This document shows positions 53,596 through 64,000 of a stretch of 64,000 nucleotides of DNA, piece after piece. A program made the translations under genes and the position numbers. Source of the stretch: Fragilariopsis cylindrus CCMP1102 (taxonomy: Eukaryota; Bacillariophyta; Bacillariophyceae; Bacillariales; Bacillariaceae); NCBI GenBank assembly GCA_900095095.1, contig FMBT01000419.1:1-64000 (forward strand), written 5' to 3'. The notes under the pieces were generated by a model that did not search any database, was not told the DNA's origin, and saw only the letters and a program-made list of their open reading frames with translations. Within the stretch, counting starts at the first letter, position 1. Each line of letters starts with the position of its first letter.

Positions 53596-56430
53596 ATGAC
53601 GACGACAATGAGATCATTTAATAATACTAGTAGTAATGGTAATAAATTCAAATTATTTATATTAGTAATAATGTCATCCACCTATTTTTGGAAATTATTT
53701 ATGTGTACAATATTTACAACCATTATTGTACGTCAATATACTAATACCTATCACAATATTCATGTTATTATTCATAATACTGATGATGCCGGGTACTCCT
53801 CGTTACAACAACAACAACAAAAGTCATTGTCATTGTTGTCATCGTCATCGTCATTGTCATCGATTATAGACGACGGCGACGTCAACAATAACAATGTGAA
53901 TAGTAATGTGAAAGTGGTATTAACCGACGATGACAATACCGACGATGACAATGACGATCGCAATAAGCCACTACTATTTCCATTACCACTACTATCAAAT
54001 ATGAATATGAATATGAATATGAATGTGAATATGAATTTGAATTTGAATTTGAATTTGAATTTAGGTAATCGATGGAAAAAATCAGTAAAAGCCAAATTAA
54101 AAGAACAAGAAAAAGTAAGATCTCGTGGTAAAAATCAAGATGAGAAAATAGACATTCAATCGAATTTTAAAAGATTACAAAATCGACTCAATGTTATTAA
54201 TACCACTATAGAAATTGATAATCCTAATAATTGGCATACAGTAACATCCAAGTCATATGAAAAAATACGTTTCAAAGCACATCAATCCATCAAAAATGAT
54301 CTTCGATTATCAAATAAAATCCATACTGATTGTATTTTATGGTTAGTACCACCATCAATATCCGCATCATCATCATCATCATCTACCGACAAAAATACTA
54401 ATATTATTAGAGCATTCCAAGACGAGAATGATGGTAAGGATCGAGACAATTATAATCAACGGAAAGATCAAACAACACGAAAGAAGGGTAATGATAATGT
54501 TGGTCCACAAATAAAATTTCAATGTGACTTGAACAATACTAGTGAGGTACTAGTATTACAAGATGAACCATGTAGTAGTTCCGCTAATTTATGTCGTGTG
54601 GAAACAAATATGTTATTATGGAATGACTATTATGAAAATAGTATGAATATGAATATAAATATGAATAATAACACAAACAGCAGTAACAGCAGTAGCAGTA
54701 GTACGTATTTTAACTATACAAAAATTAAGGAATCGATAATCATGATGCCACCGCCGTCATCAATCAACTCGTCGTCGTCGTCGTCGTCTTCTTCATCAAA
54801 AAGTACCACCTTCCAATCGTCGTCTAAAAAAAGTAAAAGTACATTATTAACAATGGTCGATACAATTCAATATTTAAAATATGGACATCAATATATCTGG
54901 GAATGTTTTCTGAATAAGGCAAGTTATTCATTACGTACCAAACAGACATTTTATATCTGGATTGGTACATTAGAAAAATCGGAATCGAAATCTGAATCAT
55001 CTGTAGTAGAAGAAAATAATAACAATAGAAAGATGTCATCATCCACAACAAACACAACTGAAGAAGAATCAAGATCAACATCCACAAAATCAAACAATAT
55101 ATTACATCAACGTAATTCGGATACAATATATAAAAATTTTGGTACAAAATGTAATCCAGAATCAATGACTACAAATACTATTAATTATTATAAACCAATT
55201 GCATTTATCACATTATTTCAAAAATTACTATCATTAGACAACAATAACAAGAACAACAATAATGAAGAACAAGAACAAGAAGAACAACGTGTATGGTTTG
55301 TCGATGCTGACATATTCTTTAATGAGGAAGCCTATCCAACAACAACACCAAATAATAATAATAATAATAACAATCCTAATAACACTACTACAACAGATTA
55401 TTCCGATTCCGATTTATTACCATTACCATTATTACAATCATTAGATGATTATTTTGATTTATCCACAACTGCAATATTATTTGGTGCACAAAATCCATCG
55501 GGAAAATCAGAAAATATAGTATTGAATGGTGGTTTATTAGGTTTACGATTATTCAAACATGCACATACACATAATGCGACCACTGCGAGGAGTAGTTCGA
55601 GGAGTTCAAAAACTGAAGCAGTGGAGAATGAAAATGAAAATGAAATAAAGGAATGGAATGTCTTTGATTTTGCATCATTATGGTGGTATTGTCGATGTGG
55701 TGAACGTGATCAAATTGCATTATGGTTAGTACTTTTTGCAACATGGTCCGCAGAAAGTAGTCATTCGTCGTCAACAATTAGTGCGTCGTCGTCGTCAAGT
55801 AGTGCTCATACTACTACTACTTCCACTAACAACAACAATAACAACGATTCAGTTGTATCTTCAATACAGCAGGAACAACTCGCGTTTTCATATCCTGGTG
55901 TAATATTTGAAAATTATTTATTTTCATGGTATGGTGTTATACCTCATATTCATCAATACTTACAACAAAAGTTAAAAAACAATAACAATAACAACAACAG
56001 AGTACAACCAGTGCAACAGCAACACCAACACCAACAAAAAGTACAACAACAACATCAAGTAGTAAACAATCAATTTAATGGTGGTCTAGAATTTTTAAAT
56101 TCGAAATATGGTAATGCTATATTTACATATCCATTAGAATTACCACATTTATTAGTATTACCATTAGATCCATTTCAAGTTAGATCATCAACAACAACGC
56201 CGCCAATGTCAGCGTCGACGTCAACGTCAACATCAACGTCGTCGCAGCAATCAACATCAACGTCACAACCACCACCATTTCAAGAAGAGAAGATAAAAAG
56301 TAATAGTAGAACAAATTTTAATTTAGGTATAATTAAAAAAAATCAATCAGATAAAAAAGCATTGCTATCACATAATAAAAATATGTATAATACATGCTAT
56401 AATTATAAATGTTATCCGTACTATTTATAA
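53596..56430 (+). CDS. Large type II glycosyltransferase (DxD, nucleotide-sugar type)
   Basis: Encodes 944 residues. An N-terminal signal-anchor (about 14-39, FKLFILVIMSSTYFWKLFM...TTIIV) points to a Golgi type II protein. The catalytic region is split by Asn/Ser/Gln-rich inserts: YLKYGHQYIWECF (about 425), FYIWIG, PIAFITLFQKLLSL (about 534), VWFVDADIFF with the metal-binding DAD at 570-572, GAQNPSGKSENIVLNGGLLGLRLF (about 635-658) and WWYCRCGERDQIALWLVL (about 693-713). Order and motifs resemble the GT34/GMA12-type fold, whose members transfer galactose or related sugars to glycans, but the assignment to one GT family is not certain. An enzyme of this kind normally needs 300-450 residues; about half the length here is low complexity. 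Intact and intron-free. Confidence 0.78.
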   Translation: MTTTMRSFNNTSSNGNKFKLFILVIMSSTYFWKLFMCTIFTTIIVRQYTNTYHNIHVIIHNTDDAGYSSLQQQQQKSLSLLSSSSSLSSIIDDGDVNNNNVNSNVKVVLTDDDNTDDDNDDRNKPLLFPLPLLSNMNMNMNMNVNMNLNLNLNLNLGNRWKKSVKAKLKEQEKVRSRGKNQDEKIDIQSNFKRLQNRLNVINTTIEIDNPNNWHTVTSKSYEKIRFKAHQSIKNDLRLSNKIHTDCILWLVPPSISASSSSSSTDKNTNIIRAFQDENDGKDRDNYNQRKDQTTRKKGNDNVGPQIKFQCDLNNTSEVLVLQDEPCSSSANLCRVETNMLLWNDYYENSMNMNINMNNNTNSSNSSSSSTYFNYTKIKESIIMMPPPSSINSSSSSSSSSSKSTTFQSSSKKSKSTLLTMVDTIQYLKYGHQYIWECFLNKASYSLRTKQTFYIWIGTLEKSESKSESSVVEENNNNRKMSSSTTNTTEEESRSTSTKSNNILHQRNSDTIYKNFGTKCNPESMTTNTINYYKPIAFITLFQKLLSLDNNNKNNNNEEQEQEEQRVWFVDADIFFNEEAYPTTTPNNNNNNNNPNNTTTTDYSDSDLLPLPLLQSLDDYFDLSTTAILFGAQNPSGKSENIVLNGGLLGLRLFKHAHTHNATTARSSSRSSKTEAVENENENEIKEWNVFDFASLWWYCRCGERDQIALWLVLFATWSAESSHSSSTISASSSSSSAHTTTTSTNNNNNNDSVVSSIQQEQLAFSYPGVIFENYLFSWYGVIPHIHQYLQQKLKNNNNNNNRVQPVQQQHQHQQKVQQQHQVVNNQFNGGLEFLNSKYGNAIFTYPLELPHLLVLPLDPFQVRSSTTTPPMSASTSTSTSTSSQQSTSTSQPPPFQEEKIKSNSRTNFNLGIIKKNQSDKKALLSHNKNMYNTCYNYKCYPYYL

Positions 56431-57191
56431 TATGATAATTATAATAATATACTACAGTATAATATTATATGATAATACGACGTGACTGATGAGACAAATA
56501 ATGATGATGATTTATAAACGCGTATGATACTGACAAGACAAATGATGATGATCCCATACATAATAAAATATAATAAAAAGAATTCAAATATTCAGAAAGT
56601 CTCATATTACTAACACGCTAACACGCTAGCTAGCTAGTAGCAGTAGTGCCTTTTATAACATAGCCGTAATGGTATTCTTTTGCTTTCCGTAATGATGCTG
56701 ATGATGATGATTGTTCGTTCGTTTGTTTGTTGGTTGTTTTTGTTTTTTTAAGAATTGCTATTTTTATTATAGATGCCGTCATGCCACTCATTGTTGTTTT
56801 TGTTCATCAAAAGAGAGCAGAAGAACGTAGTGAGAGTTCTGCTTTGAAGATGTTCGTCATCCTGCATTCGGTTTCGAATTGATTTGATTTGATTCATTCT
56901 TTCTGCGCCATGCAATGGCACTATAGAAAAAATGGACGAAAATAAATCAGCTGATTTTGCTCATGCCTCGTCGTACGACGTGTTTGAGTGATTGGAAGAT
57001 GACATGTCCACAATTTTTTTATTCTGATTACACTTTCGGTGTTGTTGTTTGTTCAGACTGTACATTTCTTAGTCGCTTTCCGTAGTGATGACGATTGTTC
57101 GGTCGTTCGTTCGTTCGTTCGTTCGTTCGTTCGTTCGTTCGTTCGTTCGTTCGTTCGTTCGTTCGTTCGTTCGTTCGTTGTTTTTTATTTT
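56431..57191. other. Spacer with a duplicated block and a tetranucleotide expansion
   Basis: Contains copy 1 (56680-56780) and most of copy 2 (57072-57222) of a duplicated block; copy 2 carries the GTTC expansion at about 57100-57180. No gene. Confidence 0.5.
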
Positions 57192-57222
57192 CTAAGAATT
57201 GCTTTTTTTATTATAGATGCAT
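56680..57222. repeat. Duplicated block with a GTTC expansion in the second copy
   Basis: Both copies run CTTTCCGTA(A/G)TGATG, then GATTGTTCG, a GTTC/GTTT tract, TTGTTTTT, TAAGAATTGCT and TTTTTATTATAGATGC. In copy 1 the tract is only about 20 bp; in copy 2 it has grown to about 20 GTTC units. The distance between copies is about 390 bp. Confidence 0.8.
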
Positions 57223-57575
57223 ATATTCCCATGAACATCTCCATGCGAAAAGCCGGAGTTCATCCATAGACATGTCTCGCAGGCCGCTCGGATAAATTTC
57301 GTTTCAGTTGTTTTGTCATAACAAATTAGAAAGGGACAACGGCGTTGCTGCTGCTGCTGCTGCTGCTGATCGTCATCGTCATGACACTCTATTTTGTGTT
57401 TGTTTTTATTCGTCACTACGCTACTAAAACTTTTACCGCAGTAGGCACAATAGCTCCAACTCAGCATGGCACGTTCACCAATGTAATTGTTGGAGAAGTC
57501 GACATTGTCACTCTTTTCATTCTTTTCTATCATACCGGCAATGCCCGTGTTCATTTTGTTCATGCAGTTCCCCAT
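57192..57575 (-). CDS. Putative N-myristoylated Cys/His-rich small protein
   Basis: Encodes 127 residues starting MGNC, the classic Gly2 myristoylation plus Cys palmitoylation context. CAYCGKSF...HKIECH (43-65) looks like a C2H2/C2HC finger; after Asp and Gln runs, a second Cys/His set (C80, C85, C99, C102, H111, H115) could bind another metal. The last dozen codons run into the duplicated repeat block, so the original C-terminus may have been altered. No family recognised; membrane attachment is inferred from the first four residues. Confidence 0.5.
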   Translation of the reverse strand: MGNCMNKMNTGIAGMIEKNEKSDNVDFSNNYIGERAMLSWSYCAYCGKSFSSVVTNKNKHKIECHDDDDQQQQQQQQRRCPFLICYDKTTETKFIRAACETCLWMNSGFSHGDVHGNICIYNKKSNS

Positions 57576-58125
57576 TATTATATTATTATTTTATATTATG
57601 ACGTCTGTTACTACGAAGTACATATACTACTAGTATTGCTTGCGCGATTGAGGTAGAGTACAACTTATATTAGGATGAATCGAATCAATCATTTTGCTAA
57701 CCGGTACGATAAACCTTTGACGACGCTAGATTGATTCGTGCTTTTTTAGGTTTTTCGCCTTGACACAATTGCGCGTCACATTACTAGTCGTGGATTCGAT
57801 TGATTCTACTTTTTAAATAACAAACAAAAAAATATCATTCGATCCCGCTCGTAATGAAATTTCGCTCGCGTGAAATCTTGTAATTCACAAACAAACGGTA
57901 GTGCTGGGAATTCCAGGAACTTCTTAGAGCGATTTTTAAACTTTGTTTTTTTTGTTCCGTTTTCCGTGCAGTTTTATACGTGATACTTACGTGATACTTA
58001 CGTGGCTGATACTTACGTGTATAATAACAAGATTGAATCATAGTATTAAAACTTCTCATTTTCAATAGGCACATCATAATAGGAAAACCTCATAGTTCAC
58101 ATAATGCAAGCAAACAAACAACACA
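57576..58125. other. Divergent promoter region
   Basis: Lies between divergent genes. TGATACTTACGTG occurs three times within 57978-58020, a short direct array that could be a regulatory site or chance. No ORF. Confidence 0.45.
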
Positions 58126-58773
58126 ATGCATCGTTTTATTGATGATTTACTACAGATTTTACATGTTGACGTTGACGTTGACGATGACAATAAAGAACGG
58201 TTCGTTCTTGTTAGTGACACTGCACTTGTTTTCAATAAATATCGTCCAGAACAGTATCGCCGATCATCATCATCATCGTTATCGTCTACTTCCGTACAGA
58301 ACACCAGCAAAAACGATAAGGAAAACGACCGTTGGAACGCCAAAAGTTCACAGAAAAGAAGAAACATGAATGTACAAAAAGAAATGAGTGATTCTTGTTT
58401 GACTATTCCTAAAAGAAGCTGGTCCTCCTCGCCTACTATGACGACGACTGATTCTTGTTTGATTATTCCTAAAAGGACGAGTTGGTCGAAGAATAACAGG
58501 AATAACAATAGCAAACAGTTGATGGCAGAAATGAAATATAGTAATGTTAGTATTCCTCGACTTAATAACGGAGACAAAATACAACAAACCAATAACACTG
58601 CTGAGACGGTATCAACAACGACAACAATTGAAAGGATAACGTCAGCATCAGATGATGCTGCATCGTCATTATCAGCAGCAGCAGAACCAACAGAACCACT
58701 AGTAGGAAGAAGACGTAAACGTGATTCGATTTACTTACACAAGCAGCGATATCAGCACGATATAAAAGAATAG
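58126..58773 (+). CDS. Ser-rich hypothetical protein with repeated DSCLxIPKR motif
   Basis: Encodes 215 residues from the ATG at 58126 (CACAATGC). Mostly disordered Ser/Thr/Asn/Lys composition. DSCLTIPKRSWS (about 89-100) and DSCLIIPKRTSWS (about 109-121) are two copies of a short linear motif, with a weaker VSIPRL later. The C-terminus is basic (GRRRKRDSIYLHKQR). No family recognised. Past the stop, the +1 frame stays open for about 50 Gln/Arg/Thr-rich codons (to about 58917), so a frameshift or different splice end is possible. Confidence 0.55.
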   Translation: MHRFIDDLLQILHVDVDVDDDNKERFVLVSDTALVFNKYRPEQYRRSSSSSLSSTSVQNTSKNDKENDRWNAKSSQKRRNMNVQKEMSDSCLTIPKRSWSSSPTMTTTDSCLIIPKRTSWSKNNRNNNSKQLMAEMKYSNVSIPRLNNGDKIQQTNNTAETVSTTTTIERITSASDDAASSLSAAAEPTEPLVGRRRKRDSIYLHKQRYQHDIKE

Positions 58774-59240
58774 TAACAGTAACCCTGACACGGCTCGGTA
58801 TCGTTATTATCAACAACAACATCAACAGCAAGCAAGAACAGCAACGACAACAGCAACAAGCTCCTCAATAAAGCGCCATCGGAGAAGACTATATTGCATC
58901 TACTACTACAACTGATGCTATCAACAGCAGTAGCAGCAGCAACAAAATGGTACAAACGTCTATTGGAGTGATTCACTCATTGTTTCAGTCCCTGCCAACG
59001 ATGTTGTCATCATCGCTACGAGGAGCAGCGTCTTTAATAGAAATAGTGACAGATTATCATTCGTCTCGGTCCATTTAGAAAAAGAATTCACACCATCTAT
59101 GATTTAGTATTCTATGTATGCATTTTTATATAATATGAATTTATGTATGATCTTAATCTATGAATTGAATGAAGTAATCGATCTGTGGTACAGTAGATTA
59201 CCGAAGTCATAAATGGGAGCTTTCTTTTCGTTATAGATTT
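58774..59240. other. Convergent spacer
   Basis: The first 140 bp are CAA/CAG-rich and partly open in another frame, as noted for the preceding gene. The rest is AT-rich 3' flank of two convergent genes. Confidence 0.4.
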
Positions 59241-61682
59241 TTACGCTTGTAAGTCTGATAGACGTATCGTTTCTGTACAGGTATGTTCCTTATCACGATC
59301 AACACCAATAATATCACTACATTTTAAGTTAGGATCATTGGACCATGTTGTAATATCTGCTGTACTTGCTGCACCATAAAAATGTGCTGTCATGGATGGA
59401 TCAGTATCTTCTGTATCGACTTTGATGTGAACGAATGGTCTACGCCAAACTTTAGCAATCCCACTGGAGTGATTTGTGTTACAGGGTACGGGAATCCACC
59501 AGTTTCAACACGTCTATACTCATTGCGATGAATATCCCCCGCATGAAAAATAACACCATTAATAGAATTTTCACGTACAATATCACCAATATTAGTCAAG
59601 TCTGAATCCCAATCTCTTTGCATTATATCACTACCAATAACAATGATTTTAAATATTCCACGTGAATTAATTAATTCCTGTCGTATCCATTCTGTTTGTT
59701 TAGTACCTAGTCTATTATTTGTTACAGGATTACGATACCAGTGATCGTCTGTAACGATGTAGTGAACGTCGCCCCAATAATAGCTGTAGTAGACACCATC
59801 ATCTGTATTGTCATCACCGAAACCAGGGTTCGGCCAGAGATCTTCCCACGCACGGATTGAATTTTCTTTACCTTTTTGATCATAATTTGCATTATTGCTT
59901 CCGTATTCGTGATCATTCCAGGTAGAATAAATTGGTGTATTACTAATAAAATTAGCAAAATGTGGTTCATTTCGTTGTTCTTGATTACGGAACCAAACAC
60001 GATCATAGATAACACCATCTTCATCAGTAACTCAACACCTTCTTGTAAGTACACGGTATCACCAGCTAGCATAGTAAAATCAGGATACCGTCCACCTAAG
60101 ACTTTTGATATTTCTTCCCATACAATTTGATTTTTAAATGCACGATGATTCATACAACTTGTTAATACATAGTCGAATGTTGATGATCCGAAAGGTAGTG
60201 GTGCTGTACGAAATGAACCTTTTCCCACACGTTCACCATTAATATGCATACCATATTTATATTCTGTATTCGCTTGCAGGTCTTCAACGACGGCAATAAT
60301 AGCATTATTACGTTCTTTTATTGGTGATACCATATTAATCTTACGTATTAATCCAACAGTATCATCAGAATCATATAATAATATTTCCATTGTGTAGTCC
60401 TCCCATTCATGGTATGCCCATAATGTGACAGAATTATATGTTGTATGACCACCATAGGACCCATTGCTAATGACGGAACAACAACACCGTCATTATTTGT
60501 ACTATCAGGTGCTAAACTATCGATAACAACAACGACGGGTTTTACTTGTTGTTGTTGTTTTTTTCTTCTTCATTGACTGCCACTACAATTGCAGCAGTGG
60601 TAGGTGACAACGTAGGTCTTGCTGATGTTGGATTTGATGTTGTTGTAATCTTGATTGTTGTTGTTGTTGTTATTGGATACGATTCAGGTGCAACAGTAGT
60701 AACGACAGGCGTATCATCAACAAATGTAACTGCTGCTTCTTGTGGTAATGTTGTTGGTGCTGCTATATTCTCAACGGTAGTGTGGGTGTGTTACTGTATT
60801 AGCAATGGTAGGGAGAGGTTTTGGACGTAAAGTAGTATAATTTGTAATTGTTGGAACGTTCGCGTTGACAGCGATATCAGCAACGACAGGAGTTTCAGTT
60901 GGTGTATCGTCTTCGTTTCTTGAGGATGATGCAGTAGTGACAGTGACATTAATATTGTTGTTGGTGCTGTTGTTGTTGTTGTTGTTGTTGTTGTTGCTAC
61001 CGCTTTTATTGCGTATAGGATGCATTGTACCTAACATACCGACAAGAATAGTTATCAATACGATACATAATGTAAATAACCAAAACGTTGACTTGTCATA
61101 GAAATATTTCTTGATTGGTGACGTTGATAATGACATATTGTTCTTGTGTTGTTTCTTCTTCTCATTGTTATCGTTTTCGATGAGACTCCTACTTTTGTAG
61201 TAGACTTTGTTGTTATTCTTCTTTTTCATGCACTTTGTTTTCTTCTTTTTCTGAGATGATGGTGACATACCCGCATAACTATCACTATCTTCATAATAGT
61301 AATCTTCAGTACCAGTGATAGAATTATCATCACCAACCATTGGTGGTTCTGGTACTGTTTTTGATTTCTTCTTGATCTTATTGTTCTTCTTCTTTTTCGT
61401 TGATAATAAGGAGTTGTTGTTATTGTTATTGTTATTAACGGAATAATGATTACTAAATACGACACCATCAAACACCCCTTCGACATCGTAATTATCTTCC
61501 CAACGGATGCTATCATCATCAGTAGAGGTATCATTGTGATGATGACCTAATAATGCCGATGATGAAAATATAGACCAATCTTGTATTTGTGTGATTCTTC
61601 TTAATACATCTGATACGGTACTGCTTGCACGGCTTGACGCACCTTCCGATGCGATAGATTTGTTATCTGTAGTCGTTGACAT
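59241..61682 (-). pseudogene. Membrane-anchored PhoD-type alkaline phosphatase with several frameshifts
   Basis: The first ATG (61680-61682) opens 303 codons: an Asn/Lys-rich cytosolic part and a membrane segment (about 201-221, STFWLFTLCIVLITILVGML), giving a type II protein. A Thr/Pro-rich stalk and the PhoD phosphatase follow in shifting frames: YNSVTLWAYHEWEDY, FDYVLTSCMNHRAFKN, FTMLAGDTVYLQEG, then (shift near 60030) DRVWFRNQ, IYSTWNDHEYG, YIVTDDHWYRNP, IFHAGDIHRNEYRR, then (shift near 59460) KVWRRPF and a Cys-containing end to the TAA at 59241. PhoD enzymes hydrolyse phosphate mono- and diesters with metal ions; the key Asp and His motifs are all present. Frame breaks also occur near 60783, 60548 and 60470; an intron could explain some of those, but not the two in the catalytic part. 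It is either a young pseudogene or has base-call errors. Confidence 0.75.
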
Positions 61683-62344
61683 GATGGTTGTGAGTTGAGA
61701 TTGAGTTGAGGTTGTTGTAGGAACGGATTGTGAAAAGATTCTGGTAGTATATCAACTTGAGTATTGATTGTGTACGATTTATTATTGTATCGTTTTTATG
61801 ATTGTGAGAGGTGCATGATGGAAAATGAAATGTAAAAAGCGATTATTTTGAGATGAAATGTGTTCATTTAAATACCACTATCGTGTAGTTGTTGGTTGAA
61901 AAGGTTTTGTCATTCGGGTAACTTTTCGGAATTGACCTTGAGTTGACGTGATAAACATGCCATAAACCCATTGTATTTATTCTTGTTTTTGTCTTTTGTT
62001 GGAATCGATTGGAAATTATTGGCTGCTGTCGTTAAATTGGTATCATTGGGTGCGATGTATCATTGGGTGCGCGATCTAAGTTAGAATTCAAACTATTATT
62101 TATTTAATGAAAGTGATCGATGAAGTCGTGAAAGCATCAGCGGACAAATCGTGAACTTTGATCGCAGATTGGAGTTAACATTGGAACTCGAAGCAACAAC
62201 GACTGAGCATCATCATGCAATGGACGAACATGCTCGCCTCACACTTGAAGGTCTGTCCGTATGCTATAATGATATTGCTCTAGAAATCTAACAAACTCGT
62301 AGTACACTTTGGTGCGTTACACCCCTCAAACAGTCATAATTTAT
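61683..62344. other. 5' flank of the PhoD gene up to element copy C
   Basis: Gene-free. TCATTGGGTGCG is duplicated near 62044 and 62063. The right edge carries TTGAAGGTCTGTCC (62246) and GTGCGTTACACCCCTCA (62311), sequences also seen near elements at 41371 and 19776. Confidence 0.45.
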
Positions 62345-64000
62345 TTGAATTTTGCGCCGGGGGATCTAGCGAAACGCTTAAATAAATCTCCGCGTGGAAC
62401 TAGTAATTAATATAAAAACTAAATCATGCAAAAAAATTTACTAGTATTTGTTAGTCTAGTATATAATAATAACTTTAGCATCAAATATATACACCTAAAA
62501 AGTCATTTGTTTGGAAAAATAAACTATGAAGTTTATAACTGACCTATTGGATCGAGAATTGTTATGTTCCTTAGTCTTTTAAGCCTACTGGTATCTCACA
62601 ATGTAGGCTCACACACAGCAAACATCATCTTTTTATGAGATATCTTGTTCAGGACACAAACCAGGGTAGAACTTCCAGAAAAATGCTTCTTTTTGGTCAG
62701 GGAGATCTCCTTTACCTTACCATATATATCGGATGGATACATGGACCAGACTTTGGGGGGCTAGGTATGTGCTCTTCACACTGGAAGGTGGTAAAGGGTG
62801 TGATACAGCCTAGGACATGGGAAAATGGCCCATTGGGGGGGGGGGGGGTATGTGACCTAGTACACTATCAAAAAGATGATTTGTCCCAAAGTAAGCACAT
62901 ATTGACCATATACACCAAACGGAATGTTAACTTGGCAAGCTTTGGGCAGGGCCATGCTGATGTGGGCGATAAAGGGGGGAAACCTGTTTTTGGGCCTAAA
63001 TGACCCTTTTGGGGGCTTAGCACACCCTGACACCTTCCTAACCTCCCTAGATCCCTAAGCAATAGTTGGACCTTGTACCCATAGGTATAATGTTGAGCTC
63101 CATATAATCTTTCAAGGTTATTAGGTCTGTACTGATGTTGCATAACAGCCTTGATTACACGCGCACTTGGCACTTAGAAAAATTGTGTGTTTTAATAGCG
63201 GTAGGTGTTGACCAGTGACACCCCAAATATATGTATGGTTACCTAAAGCAATGATAGAATCCAAAACATTTATGAGTTGGGTTGGTGTCTAGCTATTTTA
63301 TTTGGGACTCAGCATACCTGGTATGGGCGCAGTAGCATCTCAAATGTTTTTGCAACATGTGCATTTTGGGCTATTTTATGTCTATTCTATTTTTTCCTCC
63401 CCACCACACCACCAGTGCGGCAAATTTTCCAAGTATTGTTGGTGTATCTTGACCATATGCATATATAGAAGGTATCTGGGTGTTGAAACCATGGTCTAAT
63501 TCCTTTTTTAAAGATGTGGTAGCCTATTTCTGAATGGTACTTTTGGGCATGGGAATATGACATGTTGGCCAAAATGCAATGTTTGTTTTCTGGAGGCATG
63601 AAGATGGTATGTATGAGGGATCATGACCCTTGGTTCATCCCCTATTGGTATGAGATAGATGACTAGGTGGTATTTTGTTCTAGAACCTAACTAGAAGTTA
63701 AACACAGTTAATATTTCAATAACCAAACTCCACTGGAGAATTTGTGAGATAAAAATGATACCAATCAGAATTACTTTAGTCAAGTGATGATGAACCACCA
63801 GGGATGGTAGGAGGCAACTACAATGTTCTAGTATACTATAAGAATGCTAGTGCACCCAACTTATCTGGTGTTGTCCTCTGCAACAGTTTCAAATAAGATA
63901 TATTGTTCTTCATTTCTGGTCAAAATCTTGTTGTTTGTGTACCTACCACAACAGCAGATTGTAATTTATTCAACAACCACAGGAACAAAAAAGTGATAGA
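62345..64000. mobile_element. Inverted-end repeat element, copy C, cut by the window edge
   Basis: 62345-62620 is the terminal block, about 276 bp and highly similar to 21805-22080. A region unique to this copy follows (62620-63370; includes a G11 tract near 62836). 63372-63820 matches 41864-42345 of copy B in the same orientation, and the first of the 190-bp units begins near 63823. The right end lies beyond the window. ORFs (122 residues at 62635-63003 and others) have no transposase features. Confidence 0.75.

Noticed and set aside
57039-57295. ORFs with RSFVRSFVRSFV repeats
   Set aside because: Translation of the GTTC tetranucleotide expansion.
59241-61682. Explaining all PhoD frame breaks by introns
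   Set aside because: At 60030 and 59460 the protein-like sequence continues immediately in the next frame, leaving no room for a 118-139 nt intron like those elsewhere in the window.
62635-63003. 122-residue ORF in element copy C as a possible transposase
   Set aside because: No DDE, zinc-finger or other transposase feature, and it crosses a G11 tract.

Overview
The window looks like nuclear DNA of a diatom, most likely a pennate one. The evidence is short GT-AG introns of 118-139 nt, a leader with a TS-F plastid-like cleavage site, the Cys-rich module typical of diatom secreted proteins, a gametolysin-type (M11) protease with ShKT modules, a one-repeat Myb protein with diatom-style Cys modules, and very AT-rich DNA full of trinucleotide runs that encode poly-Asn, Asp, Ser and Gln. 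I found no bacterial operons, rRNA or CRISPR array, and cannot name the species.

Left third (1-21.6 kb). A Cys/His zinc-binding-type protein (+), a secreted Cys-rich protein (-), a five-exon PhoA-type alkaline phosphatase (+), a MYND/RING-like/Sel1 protein (+), a family-16 methyltransferase resembling EFM7 (+) with a truncated copy of its own 5' end just upstream, a charged hypothetical protein (-), a secreted or surface protein (+), a membrane RING-H2 ubiquitin ligase (+) and a GC-rich Golgi-type sulfotransferase (-).

Middle (21.6-44.5 kb). Two gene-poor blocks made of one repeat family (long inverted ends plus about 190-bp tandem units, copies A and B) bracket a small single-pass membrane protein, a large M11 metalloprotease with six ShKT-like modules, a second small membrane protein sharing a WWxW motif with the first, and a giant Myb-like protein with two different internal repeat arrays.

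Right third (44.5-64 kb). Two charged hypothetical proteins, an array of perfect GC-rich hairpins bounded by inverted repeats (46.2-46.7 kb), an AAAP amino-acid transporter, a multi-pass membrane protein with a possible plastid leader, a large type II glycosyltransferase, a putative myristoylated Cys protein, a Ser-rich protein, a frameshifted membrane-anchored PhoD-type phosphatase and a third copy (C) of the inverted-end repeat running off the window.

Shared themes are secretion and the cell surface: PhoA and PhoD both release phosphate from organic esters, while the protease, sulfotransferase, glycosyltransferase and secreted proteins act in the secretory route. Nothing indicates co-transcription. 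The strongest unexplained structures are the hairpin array, the inverted-end/190-bp element family, the WWxW protein pair, and several gene-end duplications (5' end of the methyltransferase, 3' end of the transporter, last module of the protease).
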